Shown: positions 16,656 to 28,244, counted from the first letter of the stretch. The stretch: DNA of 64,000 bases from Chitinophaga sp. CF418 (GCF_900142925.1 NZ_FRCN01000002.1:682001-746000), one strand, 5' to 3'. Program-made: numbers and translations. Notes: generated by a model not told the origin, from the sequence alone.

Positions 16656-18047
16656 TTAATTATCCCACCATACTTTATCAGTCAGTTTTGCTTTCTGCAG
16701 TTCCTGTGGATTGGCTGTGATCTCATTCAATGGATACAGGAACCTGCGGGGTAAACTTGTTACCTGGTTGTTGGCTATCATCGTTATTGCGGGATAGCCT
16801 GTACGACGCCAGTCTACATAGTTTTCGAGGGAAAAGAAATTAGCCGTGTTCTTTTCTTCGATGATCAGCTGCAATGCATTGCCTGCAGTTAATACACCTC
16901 TTTTTGATAAATAGGCCTGTGCTGCAGCACCGGCAGTGTCAATCCCCAGTTTCAACAGGTTGCCTGCAACTGCCTGCCGGAATACTGGCTGCGCAGCAGC
17001 ATAGCCGGCAGTAATATAAGTGGCCTCTGCTTTCAGGAACAGTGCTTCTGCAGCATTCACTATATATACCTTGGATGAAATATTGCCATAAAAACTACCT
17101 GCTACTGAGAAGTCTTTCAAATTGCCTGCACCTGACCCGATCACATTGCCTGTGTATAAACCTGTATTCTCTGCTTTGCTTGCGAGATAAGGCAAACGCG
17201 GATCATTATGTTTTGCCAGCGAATCTACATAGTGTGAAGAAAGTACAAGGGTAGATGTATTATAGAAGTGCAGATACCAGGCATTGGAAGAAGTGGAAGT
17301 GCCATTATAGGTGAATGCACAATCATCATCGTTACTGCTCATTCCGTTGGATAATGCAGTCAGTGCAAGATTGGCCTGCGCCGTTGCATCATACCCCGGG
17401 GCTTTTGTAAGGTGCATGTAATAACGCGCCTTCAGTGTATAAGCCATCTTTACCCATTTACTCATATCTCCTGCATAGTAATAATCATCCGCACGGGGAG
17501 TAGCGCCTGTAGCTGAGTTCAGTTGTGTGATGGCTTCATCCAGCAATGACTGTATGCTTTTATAAATGTCTTCCTGTTTGTCATAGGCGGGTGTTGTATT
17601 GCTTGTTCCGGTGAATGCCTGGGAGTATGGTATATCTCCCCACAGATCTGTAGCCGAACCGAGGGTATAGGCTGTCAGCACTTTCGCAATGCCTGCATAC
17701 ATTGTATTGCCATTCGCTGTTGCCTGTTTATCGAGTATGTTCAGGTTGTTCAGCAATACTACATAGTGTGAGTTCCAGAAGTCATCAAACGTGGAGCTTG
17801 TCACCATGTAGTTGACCGTATTCGGTAAAGGCTGATTAGGTACGCAGTTCTGCATCCATTGATTCACAAGACTGGCCGCATTACCTGCTGCTATATATTG
17901 TGAAACACCTGCTTCCAACGGAGCCAGTAACAGGTTTTCAGATACATCTGAAGGTACATTTGAATTCTGATTGACATCGAGGTATTTCTTGCATCCTGAC
18001 AGTGTTATAGCCGCCAGCATGGATATGATGATGAACGATCTTTTCAT
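16656..18047 (-). CDS. SusD/RagB-family surface lipoprotein (SusD-like type 2)
   Basis: The 463-residue protein is the nutrient-binding lid partner of the SusC-type transporter encoded directly upstream. It has a lipoprotein signal (MKRSFIIISMLAAITLSGC) with the lipobox LSGC, then the SusD-like helical fold (PSDVSENLLLAPLEAGVSQY, PAYDKQEDIYKSIQSLLDEA). I chose the start at 18047 because it gives an intact lipobox; the frame stays open up to 18152 but that would overlap the SusC gene. The gap to the SusC stop is 14 bases, so the two are one operon. The substrate is unknown: no glycoside hydrolase or peptidase gene is linked here. Confidence 0.93.
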   Translation of the reverse strand: MKRSFIIISMLAAITLSGCKKYLDVNQNSNVPSDVSENLLLAPLEAGVSQYIAAGNAASLVNQWMQNCVPNQPLPNTVNYMVTSSTFDDFWNSHYVVLLNNLNILDKQATANGNTMYAGIAKVLTAYTLGSATDLWGDIPYSQAFTGTSNTTPAYDKQEDIYKSIQSLLDEAITQLNSATGATPRADDYYYAGDMSKWVKMAYTLKARYYMHLTKAPGYDATAQANLALTALSNGMSSNDDDCAFTYNGTSTSSNAWYLHFYNTSTLVLSSHYVDSLAKHNDPRLPYLASKAENTGLYTGNVIGSGAGNLKDFSVAGSFYGNISSKVYIVNAAEALFLKAEATYITAGYAAAQPVFRQAVAGNLLKLGIDTAGAAAQAYLSKRGVLTAGNALQLIIEEKNTANFFSLENYVDWRRTGYPAITMIANNQVTSLPRRFLYPLNEITANPQELQKAKLTDKVWWDN

Positions 18048-18061
18048 ATAACGATGATTTA

Positions 18062-21000
18062 CTAGAAGGTGAATTTTAACGTACAGTCGAAGGAACGGGA
18101 AGTAGGAGCTGAGAACGTATAGACGCCTAATCCGCCGTTGGCAGCGCCCCATGAATTCACTTCCGGATCACCGCCGCTGAAGCTGGCATCTTTATGTATC
18201 CACAGGTTGCGGCCTGTTAATACAATAGACGCATCTCTGAAAGGTAGTCTGCTGCTGCCTTTGGCGAGCGTGTAAGAAAGACTTACGTTACGCAGTTTGA
18301 TATAAGATGCATTTTGTATCACCGCTTCTGTGATACCGCTGATCTGCTGGAAGTAGCTTTGCCCTGTGACAGATACTTTATTAGGGGCACCTGTTACATC
18401 GCTGACACCGGGTACTACCCTGTTTTCCCTTTTTGCAGTAGCGACAGATGTGCCATAATACAAGCCATAACCATCATCAGAGTTCAGCACATCCCCGCCT
18501 TGTTTTGTATCAAAGAAGAAGCTCAGACCGAATTGTTTGTAACGGAACTGATTTGTAATACCTCCTATCCAGTCCGGAGTAATATTGCCCACTACATCGA
18601 AATCGCCGGAAGCATAAGGTAAACCTGCGTCATTGATACGTAACTGACCATCAGCTGTACGTGCGTATTTGGTGCCATAGATAAGGCCCCATGGTTGTCC
18701 TTCTTTCGCGTAGATACTTCCTATACTTGTTTGTGTCAGTCCACCGCCTATGTGTTCCACCTTTTGATTAAGCTTAGTGTAGTTCACTGTTACATCCCAG
18801 TTGAAATCCTTTGTTCTTACGGGACTAAGGGTTAATAATACCTCAACACCCTTTGTAGACATCTTTGCAGAATTGATAGTAGTGCTGGCGTATCCTGTGG
18901 AATTAGCCAGTGAGATGTTTTCTACTATACCCTGCGACATACGCCTGTCAAAATAAGAAGCCTCCAGACCTATCCTGTTATTCAAAAATTTCATTTCCAA
19001 TCCCAGCTCCAGTTCTTTCTGTAATTCATTTTTCAGATTAGGATTGCCTAGTGAAGAGCTGACCAGGAAACCGTTCTGTCCATTATAAGGGAATGTCAGG
19101 TTACTGCTCACATCACCATAAATGATCGCCTGGTAATAAGGAGTGGTAGTGGCGTATGGCTTTACGTTATCATTACCCACAGAGGCATATGATGCTCTTA
19201 TTTTACCAAATGGGATGACTTCTTTCAGCTTATCATGGAATAACTCTGAGAAGATAAATCCGCCAGCTATTGAACCGTATGGGTAATAAGTATTTTCTGA
19301 AGATAATACGGAGCTTCCGTCATATCTTCCTGTAAGTGCCAGGACGAGTAAGCGGTTATAATCTACTTCCGCCTGTGCGTAAAAACCGACTTTCCTGCGC
19401 AGGGTTGTTGATTCCGTATAAGTTACAGATGATGCGCTCGCCATATTGTAGTAACCTGCTTTTGCAAGACCAAGTCCCAGTGCGGTCATGTAGTCACTGT
19501 GCTCAGAATAGACGTTGTTTCCCAACAGCAGGCTGGCATTGGTTTTTGCCCCGAACTGTTTCTTCAGTTGCACAATGAAGTCATGGTTGAACTGCCTGAA
19601 GTTTTTGTTGTTGCTATAAGTCAGACCAGTGCTGTAGGTAATATCTTTCATGTTCACGTGATAGCTCTGCTGATCTGCATAAATATCAGCGCCTGCTCTT
19701 TCTGTAACAGATAACCAGTCAAAGGGAGTGTATACAAAAGTAACTACCGGGAGGAATCTGTTCACTGTAGTAGCATTCAACACATTGTCCAATACCCAGT
19801 ACGGGTTATTACGGCTGTTGCGGTATAAGCGCTGTGAGCCATCAGGATTGAGATATGGTTTCAGATCGTAGGACACAGGTGCAGTGAATATAGTCCACAG
19901 CGGCGTTTCCAGTCCATATCCTTCAGGCATTTTATTATTCTTCGCAGTGCTGTAGGTCAATTGAAATGTAGCATTCAGCTTGTCCAGTATCTGTGTACTG
20001 TACTTGGTGAATACATTATGACGGGCATAAGATGTTTTGGGTATGGTGCCTTTCTGATCGAAGTAAGAATAGGACATGAAATAATTAGAAGTAGCACTTC
20101 CGCCTGCTACACTGACAGTACTGTTGGAGGTAACGCCTGTGCGGAAAAATTCTTTCAGCGGATTATGTGCCTGAACTTTTTGTCCGTTGGCAGTTAAGGT
20201 GTCGATACGTGGTCCCCAGGAGGTGCTGGCCTTCCTGGTCACGCCATCGATGTAGTTGCCCTGATCGCCTTGTGCGTAGGTATATTGCCTGTCAGGGAAG
20301 ATGGTATTTTCAAAAGAAAGACCGGAGGATAATGACACTACTGGTTTACGGCCTGCTGCTCCCTTTTTGGTGGTGATCAGCACTACGCCGCGTGCACCGG
20401 CAGAACCATATAAAGCGGTGGCAGCAGCGCCTTTCAGCACGTTGATATTTTCGATGGTAGCAGGGTCTATATCAGCCAGCCTGTTGCTACCCGGACCACC
20501 ATTGTAAGTGCTTCCGCTTTCATCATTGTTGATGGGCACACCATCCATTACGATCAATGCCTGGTTTTCGCCGGAGATGGAAGTAATACCACGTATCACG
20601 ATACGTGCAGAGCTACCGGGCATACCGGAAGAACTGGTGATCTGCACACCGGCTACTTTACCGGTAAGCGCGTTCAGTACATTCGGCTCTTTCGCCCGCA
20701 GTATCTCATCGCTCTTTACTTCCTGTGCACTGAAGGTGAGGTTCCTTTTTTCTTTTTTGACGCCCAATGCAGTTACTACCACCTCATTCAGGTCGCTGGC
20801 ATTCTCTGTGAGTGTGATGTTAAAATGTTGCTCATTGCCCACAGGGATCTCTTTAATTGTGTACCCTACTGCACGTATAAGCAGTATTGCTCCCGGGGCT
20901 ACTTCTAGTTTAAATGATCCGTCCTGTGCGGTGCTTGTCCCTTTAGAGCTGCCTTTAATAATGACTGAGGCAAAACTGACTGGTTGTTTCTTTTCATCCG

Positions 21001-21097
21001 TCACTGTCCCGTCTATTCCCCTCGACTGTGCATTTATTGAGGAATAGGCCAGTAGTCCCGCCAGCAATGCCAGCAGGTTAAATAAGTTTCTTTTCAT
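18062..21097 (-). CDS. SusC/RagA-family TonB-linked outer-membrane protein
   Basis: The 1011-residue protein has a signal peptide ending SINAQ, a carboxypeptidase-D-regulatory-like domain (about residues 28-105, DGTVTDEKKQPVSFASVII), a TonB-box region with NEVVVTALGVKKEKR, and a plug with ALTGKVAGVQITSSSG and VLKGAAATALYGSAGARGV. The rest is a 22-strand barrel. It imports oligomers with the SusD protein encoded next. There is no STN domain, so signalling to an anti-sigma factor is not expected. A likely promoter lies at 21189. No regulator or enzyme is adjacent. Confidence 0.95.
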   Translation of the reverse strand: MKRNLFNLLALLAGLLAYSSINAQSRGIDGTVTDEKKQPVSFASVIIKGSSKGTSTAQDGSFKLEVAPGAILLIRAVGYTIKEIPVGNEQHFNITLTENASDLNEVVVTALGVKKEKRNLTFSAQEVKSDEILRAKEPNVLNALTGKVAGVQITSSSGMPGSSARIVIRGITSISGENQALIVMDGVPINNDESGSTYNGGPGSNRLADIDPATIENINVLKGAAATALYGSAGARGVVLITTKKGAAGRKPVVSLSSGLSFENTIFPDRQYTYAQGDQGNYIDGVTRKASTSWGPRIDTLTANGQKVQAHNPLKEFFRTGVTSNSTVSVAGGSATSNYFMSYSYFDQKGTIPKTSYARHNVFTKYSTQILDKLNATFQLTYSTAKNNKMPEGYGLETPLWTIFTAPVSYDLKPYLNPDGSQRLYRNSRNNPYWVLDNVLNATTVNRFLPVVTFVYTPFDWLSVTERAGADIYADQQSYHVNMKDITYSTGLTYSNNKNFRQFNHDFIVQLKKQFGAKTNASLLLGNNVYSEHSDYMTALGLGLAKAGYYNMASASSVTYTESTTLRRKVGFYAQAEVDYNRLLVLALTGRYDGSSVLSSENTYYPYGSIAGGFIFSELFHDKLKEVIPFGKIRASYASVGNDNVKPYATTTPYYQAIIYGDVSSNLTFPYNGQNGFLVSSSLGNPNLKNELQKELELGLEMKFLNNRIGLEASYFDRRMSQGIVENISLANSTGYASTTINSAKMSTKGVEVLLTLSPVRTKDFNWDVTVNYTKLNQKVEHIGGGLTQTSIGSIYAKEGQPWGLIYGTKYARTADGQLRINDAGLPYASGDFDVVGNITPDWIGGITNQFRYKQFGLSFFFDTKQGGDVLNSDDGYGLYYGTSVATAKRENRVVPGVSDVTGAPNKVSVTGQSYFQQISGITEAVIQNASYIKLRNVSLSYTLAKGSSRLPFRDASIVLTGRNLWIHKDASFSGGDPEVNSWGAANGGLGVYTFSAPTSRSFDCTLKFTF

Positions 21098-21188
21098 ACA
21101 ACGAGATTAGATATTGGTTTTTTGTGAATTCCCCTCTCTAAATAACTTATCCCGTCATCTGCGCAAATGACTAAAAATGATGTGTACC

Positions 21189-21196
21189 CAAATGTA
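21189..21196 (-). promoter_or_regulatory. Possible -7 box for the first susCD operon (TACATTTG on the minus strand)
   Basis: CAAATGTA on the plus strand reads TACATTTG on the minus strand, about 90 bases upstream of the SusC start. The -33 element is not clear. Confidence 0.4.
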
Positions 21197-21253
21197 ATAG
21201 CGGAAGGGGGCTAACTTTTTATGATTCTTGACTATCTATAGACGGATATTAAC

Positions 21254-21284
21254 CAAAAAAAAGTCCCGCCTTGAGAGGCGGGAC
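21254..21284 (-). terminator. Terminator of the small lipoprotein gene
   Basis: GTCCCGCCT (21263-21271) pairs with AGGCGGGAC (21276-21284) and on the minus strand the stem is followed by eight T residues. Confidence 0.88.
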
Positions 21285-21316
21285 ACGATGGAAAAAGATT
21301 TCAAAAAAAACGATGA

Positions 21317-21778
21317 TCAATTAATGTTTACTTTAAACGTTCCGTCCGTTAATGGCTTTTCTGTTTCACCATTGTTTAAAATGCCGTCGAATGTGCCTTC
21401 GGCATACTTACTATTTATGCTTGTAATCTTTATTGTAGCGCTTGTACTTTCAAAAGCCTCGGCACCTGATACAGAATTTGTGAACACGATATTTGCATGT
21501 TCCGCTGCTGTATAGGTACCAGTCTTCAATGTGTCGGGGAAAACTATCATCAGTGCGATCGCACTGTTCAGGGTGCCGGTTAATCCCTGTATGAGCAGGA
21601 CTTTCTTACCTATTCCGGTGGTGTCGAAAGCTTCTCCATAAGAGGTGTTTGCAGAGAAGGATTTACCGTCGAATTTAAAAGAGCAGGATCCGGATGCCTT
21701 AGCTACTTCTTCCTTGTCACAAGACGTGAAAGCGACCAGACACAGACACAGGAATCCCAGGAGGGAATTGAGTTTCAT
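21317..21778 (-). CDS. Small lipoprotein of unknown function, 153 residues
   Basis: The protein starts MKLNSLLGFLCLCLVAFTSC with a lipobox (FTSC), so it is lipidated and periplasmic or surface-exposed. The mature part begins with an FKFDGKSFSA strand and contains KTGTYTAAEHANIVF and AEGTFDGILNNG, a beta-rich pattern reminiscent of the DUF6252-like lipoproteins common in Bacteroidota; that family link is tentative. It has its own terminator at 21254 and lies upstream of, and in the same direction as, the susCD pair, but the terminator separates them. Confidence 0.75.
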   Translation of the reverse strand: MKLNSLLGFLCLCLVAFTSCDKEEVAKASGSCSFKFDGKSFSANTSYGEAFDTTGIGKKVLLIQGLTGTLNSAIALMIVFPDTLKTGTYTAAEHANIVFTNSVSGAEAFESTSATIKITSINSKYAEGTFDGILNNGETEKPLTDGTFKVNIN

Positions 21779-22003
21779 AGGATAGGTAATTTCTTCAGGT
21801 ATAGTGATAAATAGGAGTGCAAATTAGTTACTTTCTCATGAATTAAATAAAATATTTATAAGTTTTTTAACAGCTATGAGACAATAAATAGAGAAGTGTC
21901 TGGAAATGAAAGACATAAAAAAATCAGAAATCGGGAATTAAATACCAGGATGTAGGTGTTAACGCACTAAACTGACCTGATTGTCCGGGCATGAGTTGAA
22001 AAT

Positions 22004-22036
22004 AAAAAAGCTGCGGAGGTGTTTTCCGCAGCTTTT
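22004..22036 (-). terminator. Terminator of gyrB
   Basis: A 12-bp perfect stem (AAAAGCTGCGGA with TCCGCAGCTTTT, 22007-22018 and 22025-22036) followed on the minus strand by a T-run. The remaining sequence between 21779 and 22090 is AT-rich with no gene. Confidence 0.88.
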
Positions 22037-22090
22037 AAGCTATTTATGGAGGAGCAGTTATTGTACCTGCACTCATGTTATTGATTGAAA

Positions 22091-24136
<2,046 letters not shown>

Positions 24137-24186
24137 TTATTTCCATATTTAAAAGGTGCTTTTTGAATCGTTGATATCCACATATC

Positions 24187-25869
24187 TCAGATGGGGGGAT
24201 TTTTGCCCAGAGCGGTCTCTTTTATGCCGGTAAATAAGGTTTTCCAGACCAGGTTGAAAAACGACTTTTTGATGTCCCTCTCGTAGTGAGGGTGCGCCAG
24301 CCTGGTTTCTCCATCGGCAGGATTGCTGTCTTTGATGATCAGCACGTTAGCGAAAAAGCTCATCAGCCCTTTTCTTTTAAACTCATGCGTACCCTCTTCT
24401 TTTTTCAGAATATTCACTTTCAGGTTGCTGTAAATAAATTTTACATGACCGGAAGCCCTGCGTTCATTGCCGGTCATGCTGAAGGTCAGGTCTTCTATGT
24501 CGCAGGATTTTACCTGTACCATAGCCAATGGCTTTAATACCGGATTCAGGTCTTTCCCGTCCATGCTTTTTACCTGTCCCGAGACCCCGAATACACCAAG
24601 GGTATCTTTCATGGAGAAGTCGAAATGCGCCTTCAGTTTCCCGCTATTCATGAGAATAGCGTTAAGATCGGCGGTGATGTGGCTGTTTTGGGCGATCATG
24701 CTGTCTATATTCGTCACATTGCGGAATATGCCATGCACCTGGTTAATGTTAAGTTTACCCGCTTCGTCCGATTTCGGATTGATCTCTGTATAGGAAATAT
24801 CTGTTTTCTTTCCTATCAGGCTGTCTATATATATAGGTATCGCCATTTTTTTGAACAGTTGGTTGGGGTATTTCCCCAGTTTGTTGCCCGGTGCTTCCGG
24901 CAATTTCCGATTATGGTAGATGTCAAGGTTGCCGGTATTGATGGTCAGCTTATCTGCCCATATGACCTGATGCTCCAGCAGCATACGTGGTTGCAACCGG
25001 GCCAGTTCTATGTTGTTCAGTTTTACATCAAAGCGGTCTTGCTGGGTTTTGGAACGGCGATCAAACTCCGCCCTGGGGTACCGGGGTTCGACTGCAAACT
25101 GCCCGATCCGCAGCGTTTGTTCCTCAGCACTGTAGTGTACGTCCTGCACATGCATCCAGTAAAGACTGTCCGGTGTGCGGTACCGGTATTCCTTCAGGCC
25201 GAATTCGTAGTTCCGGGCATAGAGGAAACGGGTCGGGTCTTCCAGCGCCACGGAATCGATGAGAAAGTCTTTTACCTGTATATGCAGTTTTTCCAGGTGG
25301 GTCATTATCAGGCCACTATCCTTTTTTATGACCGTATATCTGAGATTGGTGTTATTCAGCTGAAGGGTGCCGAGATAGAGTGATCTTATTTTTGAAGAAA
25401 TATTCTGGTAAGCGTTCTTCCGGGCGGTGGTATCTCTGTTCCGCAGATTCATTTCCAGCATAATCACCGGATTGCTCAGCACCAGGGAACCCGCATTAAA
25501 CTCCTTCTTCATAAAATAACGCCACACCCTGAAGTAACTGAGGGATACCTGATCTGCCGTAAAGCTGTAGATCAGCTTGGGGGCTCTTTGCTCATCCTGG
25601 AGGCGTTTATATACATCCGGATCTCTTATCAGGCTTACTTTTTCCAGCGTAAGACTACCGGTAATGGGGTTCAGGCTGAGGTCTGCATAACGCAGTGTAT
25701 ACAGGCTATCCGACATATCCTGGATATAAGCCTTCAGCTGCCACTGGATCTGTTTGTTCCAGCGCTGACCGATGTACCATGCTGCACCAAGCACCAATAG
25801 TATTAATATAATTATGGAAAGGAGTACCTTTTTCCAGATCCGTAGAAAGAATGGTCTTTTCTGCATCAT
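24187..25869 (-). CDS. AsmA-like inner-membrane-anchored protein
   Basis: The 560-residue protein has one N-terminal membrane helix (KVLLSIIILILLVLGAAWYI) and a large periplasmic part made of repeated beta-type segments such as YADLSLNPITGSLTLEKVSL and TAELNAILMNSGK-like strands, the pattern of AsmA/DUF748-type proteins. Relatives of this superfamily move phospholipids between the membranes or shape the envelope; this protein's own role is unproven. Start options are TTG at 25875 and ATG at 25869 or 25866; I chose the ATG at 25869. It lies upstream of gyrB in the same direction but gyrB has its own promoter box. Confidence 0.65.
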   Translation of the reverse strand: MMQKRPFFLRIWKKVLLSIIILILLVLGAAWYIGQRWNKQIQWQLKAYIQDMSDSLYTLRYADLSLNPITGSLTLEKVSLIRDPDVYKRLQDEQRAPKLIYSFTADQVSLSYFRVWRYFMKKEFNAGSLVLSNPVIMLEMNLRNRDTTARKNAYQNISSKIRSLYLGTLQLNNTNLRYTVIKKDSGLIMTHLEKLHIQVKDFLIDSVALEDPTRFLYARNYEFGLKEYRYRTPDSLYWMHVQDVHYSAEEQTLRIGQFAVEPRYPRAEFDRRSKTQQDRFDVKLNNIELARLQPRMLLEHQVIWADKLTINTGNLDIYHNRKLPEAPGNKLGKYPNQLFKKMAIPIYIDSLIGKKTDISYTEINPKSDEAGKLNINQVHGIFRNVTNIDSMIAQNSHITADLNAILMNSGKLKAHFDFSMKDTLGVFGVSGQVKSMDGKDLNPVLKPLAMVQVKSCDIEDLTFSMTGNERRASGHVKFIYSNLKVNILKKEEGTHEFKRKGLMSFFANVLIIKDSNPADGETRLAHPHYERDIKKSFFNLVWKTLFTGIKETALGKNPPI

Positions 25870-26086
25870 ATACAATTAAACGAAATTCATACCAATAGTC
25901 CCTATAGTAAATTGCCCAATCCTGTAAAGAAGGTACCTGCTTGTCCTTGCCTGAAAAAATATTGAAACTTGTCAATGAATGATAAGTAATTATTTTTCAT
26001 TAAATTAGATGTAAATCCTACACTTTTCAGGCACTTTCCGTTTGTAACCTGAATGTCAAAACGTTTCTGAATAAATTTTGAATGAC

Positions 26087-26094
26087 TATTTTTG
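26087..26094 (+). promoter_or_regulatory. Predicted -7 box for the AraC-type regulator (TATTTTTG)
   Basis: TATTTTTG matches TAnnTTTG and lies 16 bases before the ATG at 26111. It argues against the alternative start at 26078. Confidence 0.5.
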
Positions 26095-26110
26095 TCACGG
26101 ATTTAACAAA

Positions 26111-27043
26111 ATGAATGGCGTGAAAGAGGTACAGGACATATTATCATTGGCCATCCGGCAGCCCGCTATGAGCGATCAGCTGCAATTGGCAGAAGACGAC
26201 GCCGTTACGGTGCCGGACTGCCTGGATTTTGCTTTGCAGCGGTTTACGTATGATCGTCCGTTGCCGGTAGAGGATGTGGCGATGGTGGTATATCAACCGG
26301 CTAAAAGAGGGCAGACTGCTGCTATCGAATTACGCTATTGCGTGGCGGGCAACAAATATTGCCAGAATCCGGGTTGTACTGACCGTGTATGTGTGGATGG
26401 GCATAAAGACAACTGTTTGCAGAAGTCTCCTTCCATCGATATGATCACTGTCCGTTTCCAGCCTTCCTTCATACAATCACTGCAGAAAGGGGCTACCAGT
26501 TCCACCCTTTTCGACATGCAGTCCCGCAAGCCTTTTGTTAAAACGATCCAGCCCAGTACCAAATCCAAAGAAGTGTTGGAGCAAATGGTCCATCATAACT
26601 ATGATGGCGCCCTCAAAAACATCTTCCTCCAGAGCAAGGCGCTGGAATTACTCCTCTTCAGTTCAGACCAGTTTGTCCAGAATGATACCGACGACCGTTT
26701 TGGTTGTCGCTTCCTGACACAACTGGAAGATCGCGAAAAGATAGAAAAAGCCAGGGACATATTATTGGAACAATTGGACGCTCCTATCACCATCCGTGAT
26801 CTGGCCCGCCGTGTTGCTATGAACGAATGTTACCTGAAGAAAGGTTTCAAAGCGATGTATGGCACCACCATCTATGATTATTTCCAGAAGGAAAGGATGG
26901 AAAAGGCTAAAAATCTGTTGTACGAAAGGGGCATGTCAGTTTCCGAAGTGGCTATCCTGATGGGATATTCCTGTATTTCCCATTTCTCTACGGCGTTTAA
27001 GAAACATACCGGTTTGAAACCTTGTGAATTGTTACTGAGGTAG
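26111..27043 (+). CDS. AraC-family regulator with a cysteine cluster
   Basis: The 310-residue protein has a C-terminal AraC DNA-binding domain with two helix-turn-helix units: ITIRDLARRVAMNECYLKKG and the recognition segment VSEVAILMGYSCISHFSTAF, ending KKHTGLKP. The N-terminal part (about 1-200) is not a clear cupin; it contains five cysteines within 26 residues (C77, C84, C89, C94, C102), which could bind a metal. It resembles the PchR-like AraC group in layout. The gene is isolated, with a terminator at 27087 and no obvious target operon next to it. Confidence 0.88.
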   Translation: MNGVKEVQDILSLAIRQPAMSDQLQLAEDDAVTVPDCLDFALQRFTYDRPLPVEDVAMVVYQPAKRGQTAAIELRYCVAGNKYCQNPGCTDRVCVDGHKDNCLQKSPSIDMITVRFQPSFIQSLQKGATSSTLFDMQSRKPFVKTIQPSTKSKEVLEQMVHHNYDGALKNIFLQSKALELLLFSSDQFVQNDTDDRFGCRFLTQLEDREKIEKARDILLEQLDAPITIRDLARRVAMNECYLKKGFKAMYGTTIYDYFQKERMEKAKNLLYERGMSVSEVAILMGYSCISHFSTAFKKHTGLKPCELLLR

Positions 27044-27086
27044 TTGGAAATCAATTATTAAGATTCAAAAACTTATCATATAATGG

Positions 27087-27117
27087 TCCCGCTCTAAACA
27101 GAGCGGGATTTTTTTTT
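27087..27117 (+). terminator. Terminator after the AraC-type gene
   Basis: TCCCGCTCT (27087-27095) pairs with AGAGCGGGA (27100-27108) around an AAAC loop, followed by a run of T. Confidence 0.9.
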
Positions 27118-27478
27118 GAAGGGAATGTCTGTATAGACATCCGACTGTTTAAAATCCTGTTGATTAAAGTGTAATGTGTTGATTTTTAGTTATTGGTAAA
27201 TGTTGGCTTTCCCGCTGCAGATACTTTTCCCGATTTGATCAAATGTTTTCCCGAATACAGAAATGGTCCCCGGAATATTGATGTTTCTTTGTATCACGAT
27301 CGGCAGATATTTATCCTGATCTTCCTTATAAGCTTCCTTATCAGATTTGACCATGGGGAGAGCTTACTGGGCAAAAATGAGTAAAGCCATTAATTTTTTG
27401 CACCTTATCGACACCAATTTTGACCTTTTGGAAAGTGCAGTTTTTGCCAGGTAAGCTTTCTACCGTAATTACATAAAG

Positions 27479-27512
27479 CCGTCCCGTCTCAAACGGGACG
27501 GTTTGTGTTTTA
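27479..27512 (+). terminator. Terminator-like hairpin in the gene-free region
   Basis: CCGTCCCGT (27479-27487) pairs with ACGGGACGG (27493-27501) around CTCAA, followed by TTTGTGTTTTAT. No gene is seen upstream that it would end, so it could mark an unrecognised transcript. Confidence 0.55.
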
Positions 27513-27566
27513 TAGAAGATGAGTTTCTTCCTGCAATAAACCCATTCAAACTTCAGTTAAGTCTTG

Positions 27567-27711
27567 TTCAGATTCCGTTTCAGATTCGCTCAAACAATGT
27601 TTCTCCTATGTCTATCTTAGGTTCATCTTACGTTCAAAGACCTAGGATGAACGTAAGATGGACATAGGAGAAACGAAGCTTGTACCTGTTTGAAACGGAT
27701 TCAGATCGAAC
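27567..27711. repeat. Long imperfect inverted repeat
   Basis: The left half contains TTCCGTTTCAGATT and GTTTCTCCTATGTC and the right half their complements GACATAGGAGAAAC and TGAAACGGATTC. The inner arms (about 27599-27637 and 27647-27674) pair with a few mismatches around a central CCTAGG. Confidence 0.75.
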
Positions 27712-27811
27712 GGGAAACCGTATCCAACTGTTCTGCTCCTGGGGAGTGCATGTTTATAGCCGGGGCTTAAAGCCACCCAAAAAGTGCTGATTTGCTTGAT
27801 CTGTCTTAGCT

Positions 27812-27939
27812 ATTCGGTGGAGGCTATAGCCTATAGGCACTCTACTATAGCATTATAGGCACTGTTCTATAGCCAACGCTATACAAAAGCAGGTGTAATG
27901 CAGGACTAGAGCGCCTATAGGCTATAGTCTCCACCGAAT
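27812..27939. repeat. 31-bp inverted repeat with a 66-bp centre
   Basis: The arms at 27812-27842 and 27909-27939 are complementary at 29 of 31 positions (starting ATTCGGTGGAG on the left, ending CTCCACCGAAT on the right). The centre has further CTATAG repeats. No transposase is present and no target-site duplication was recognised. Confidence 0.85.
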
Positions 27940-28244
27940 CGCAAGGCCATCTCAAGCGAAGTCGGACCGGATTAAAACCGTCAAAAAATATGGATGGAAA
28001 GCGTGAAGTATTGATAATCAATCTGCAATAGGGAATGCCGGGAACTCAGTCAAGCTGGAGGAGGAGATATATTGTCTGGTTTGGCAGTCAGGACGTCAGA
28101 TAGTCGCTTGATATGACATTATGTATTAAAAAGTGACAACTTGTTAGTTACCAGTTATATAGAAGAGGAGTTAATACTAGAAATAGTAAGATAGAGCAGG
28201 AAACAGGATCAATTGAAGCTTGTGGGGGAAGGTCGTGCAGATTA

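Larger units (their letters stand above)
27118..28244. other. Gene-free region of about 1.1 kb with several inverted repeats
   Basis: I see no credible coding region here; the longest frame (63 codons at 27193) has no promoter, family features or neighbour support. The stretch holds a 16-bp palindrome (27125-27140), a terminator-like hairpin (27479-27501), a long imperfect inverted repeat (27567-27711), a GGCTTAAAGCC-type palindrome near 27765, and a near-perfect 31-bp inverted repeat (27812-27939). The last part, 27940-28244, shows nothing notable. Confidence 0.7.

Noticed and set aside
18047..18152. Longer start of the first SusD protein
   Set aside because: It would place the lipobox about 54 residues inside the protein and overlap the SusC gene; the ATG at 18047 gives a normal lipoprotein signal.
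24625..25383. 252-codon plus-strand frame inside the AsmA-like gene
   Set aside because: Antisense frame within a gene with clear signal anchor and repeats; the translation is low in family-like motifs.
27193..27384. 63-codon frame in the gene-free region
   Set aside because: No promoter, no family features, and atypical composition; treated as chance.
27812..27939. Insertion sequence
   Set aside because: There is no transposase frame in or near it; only the inverted repeat is seen, so it is reported as a repeat.
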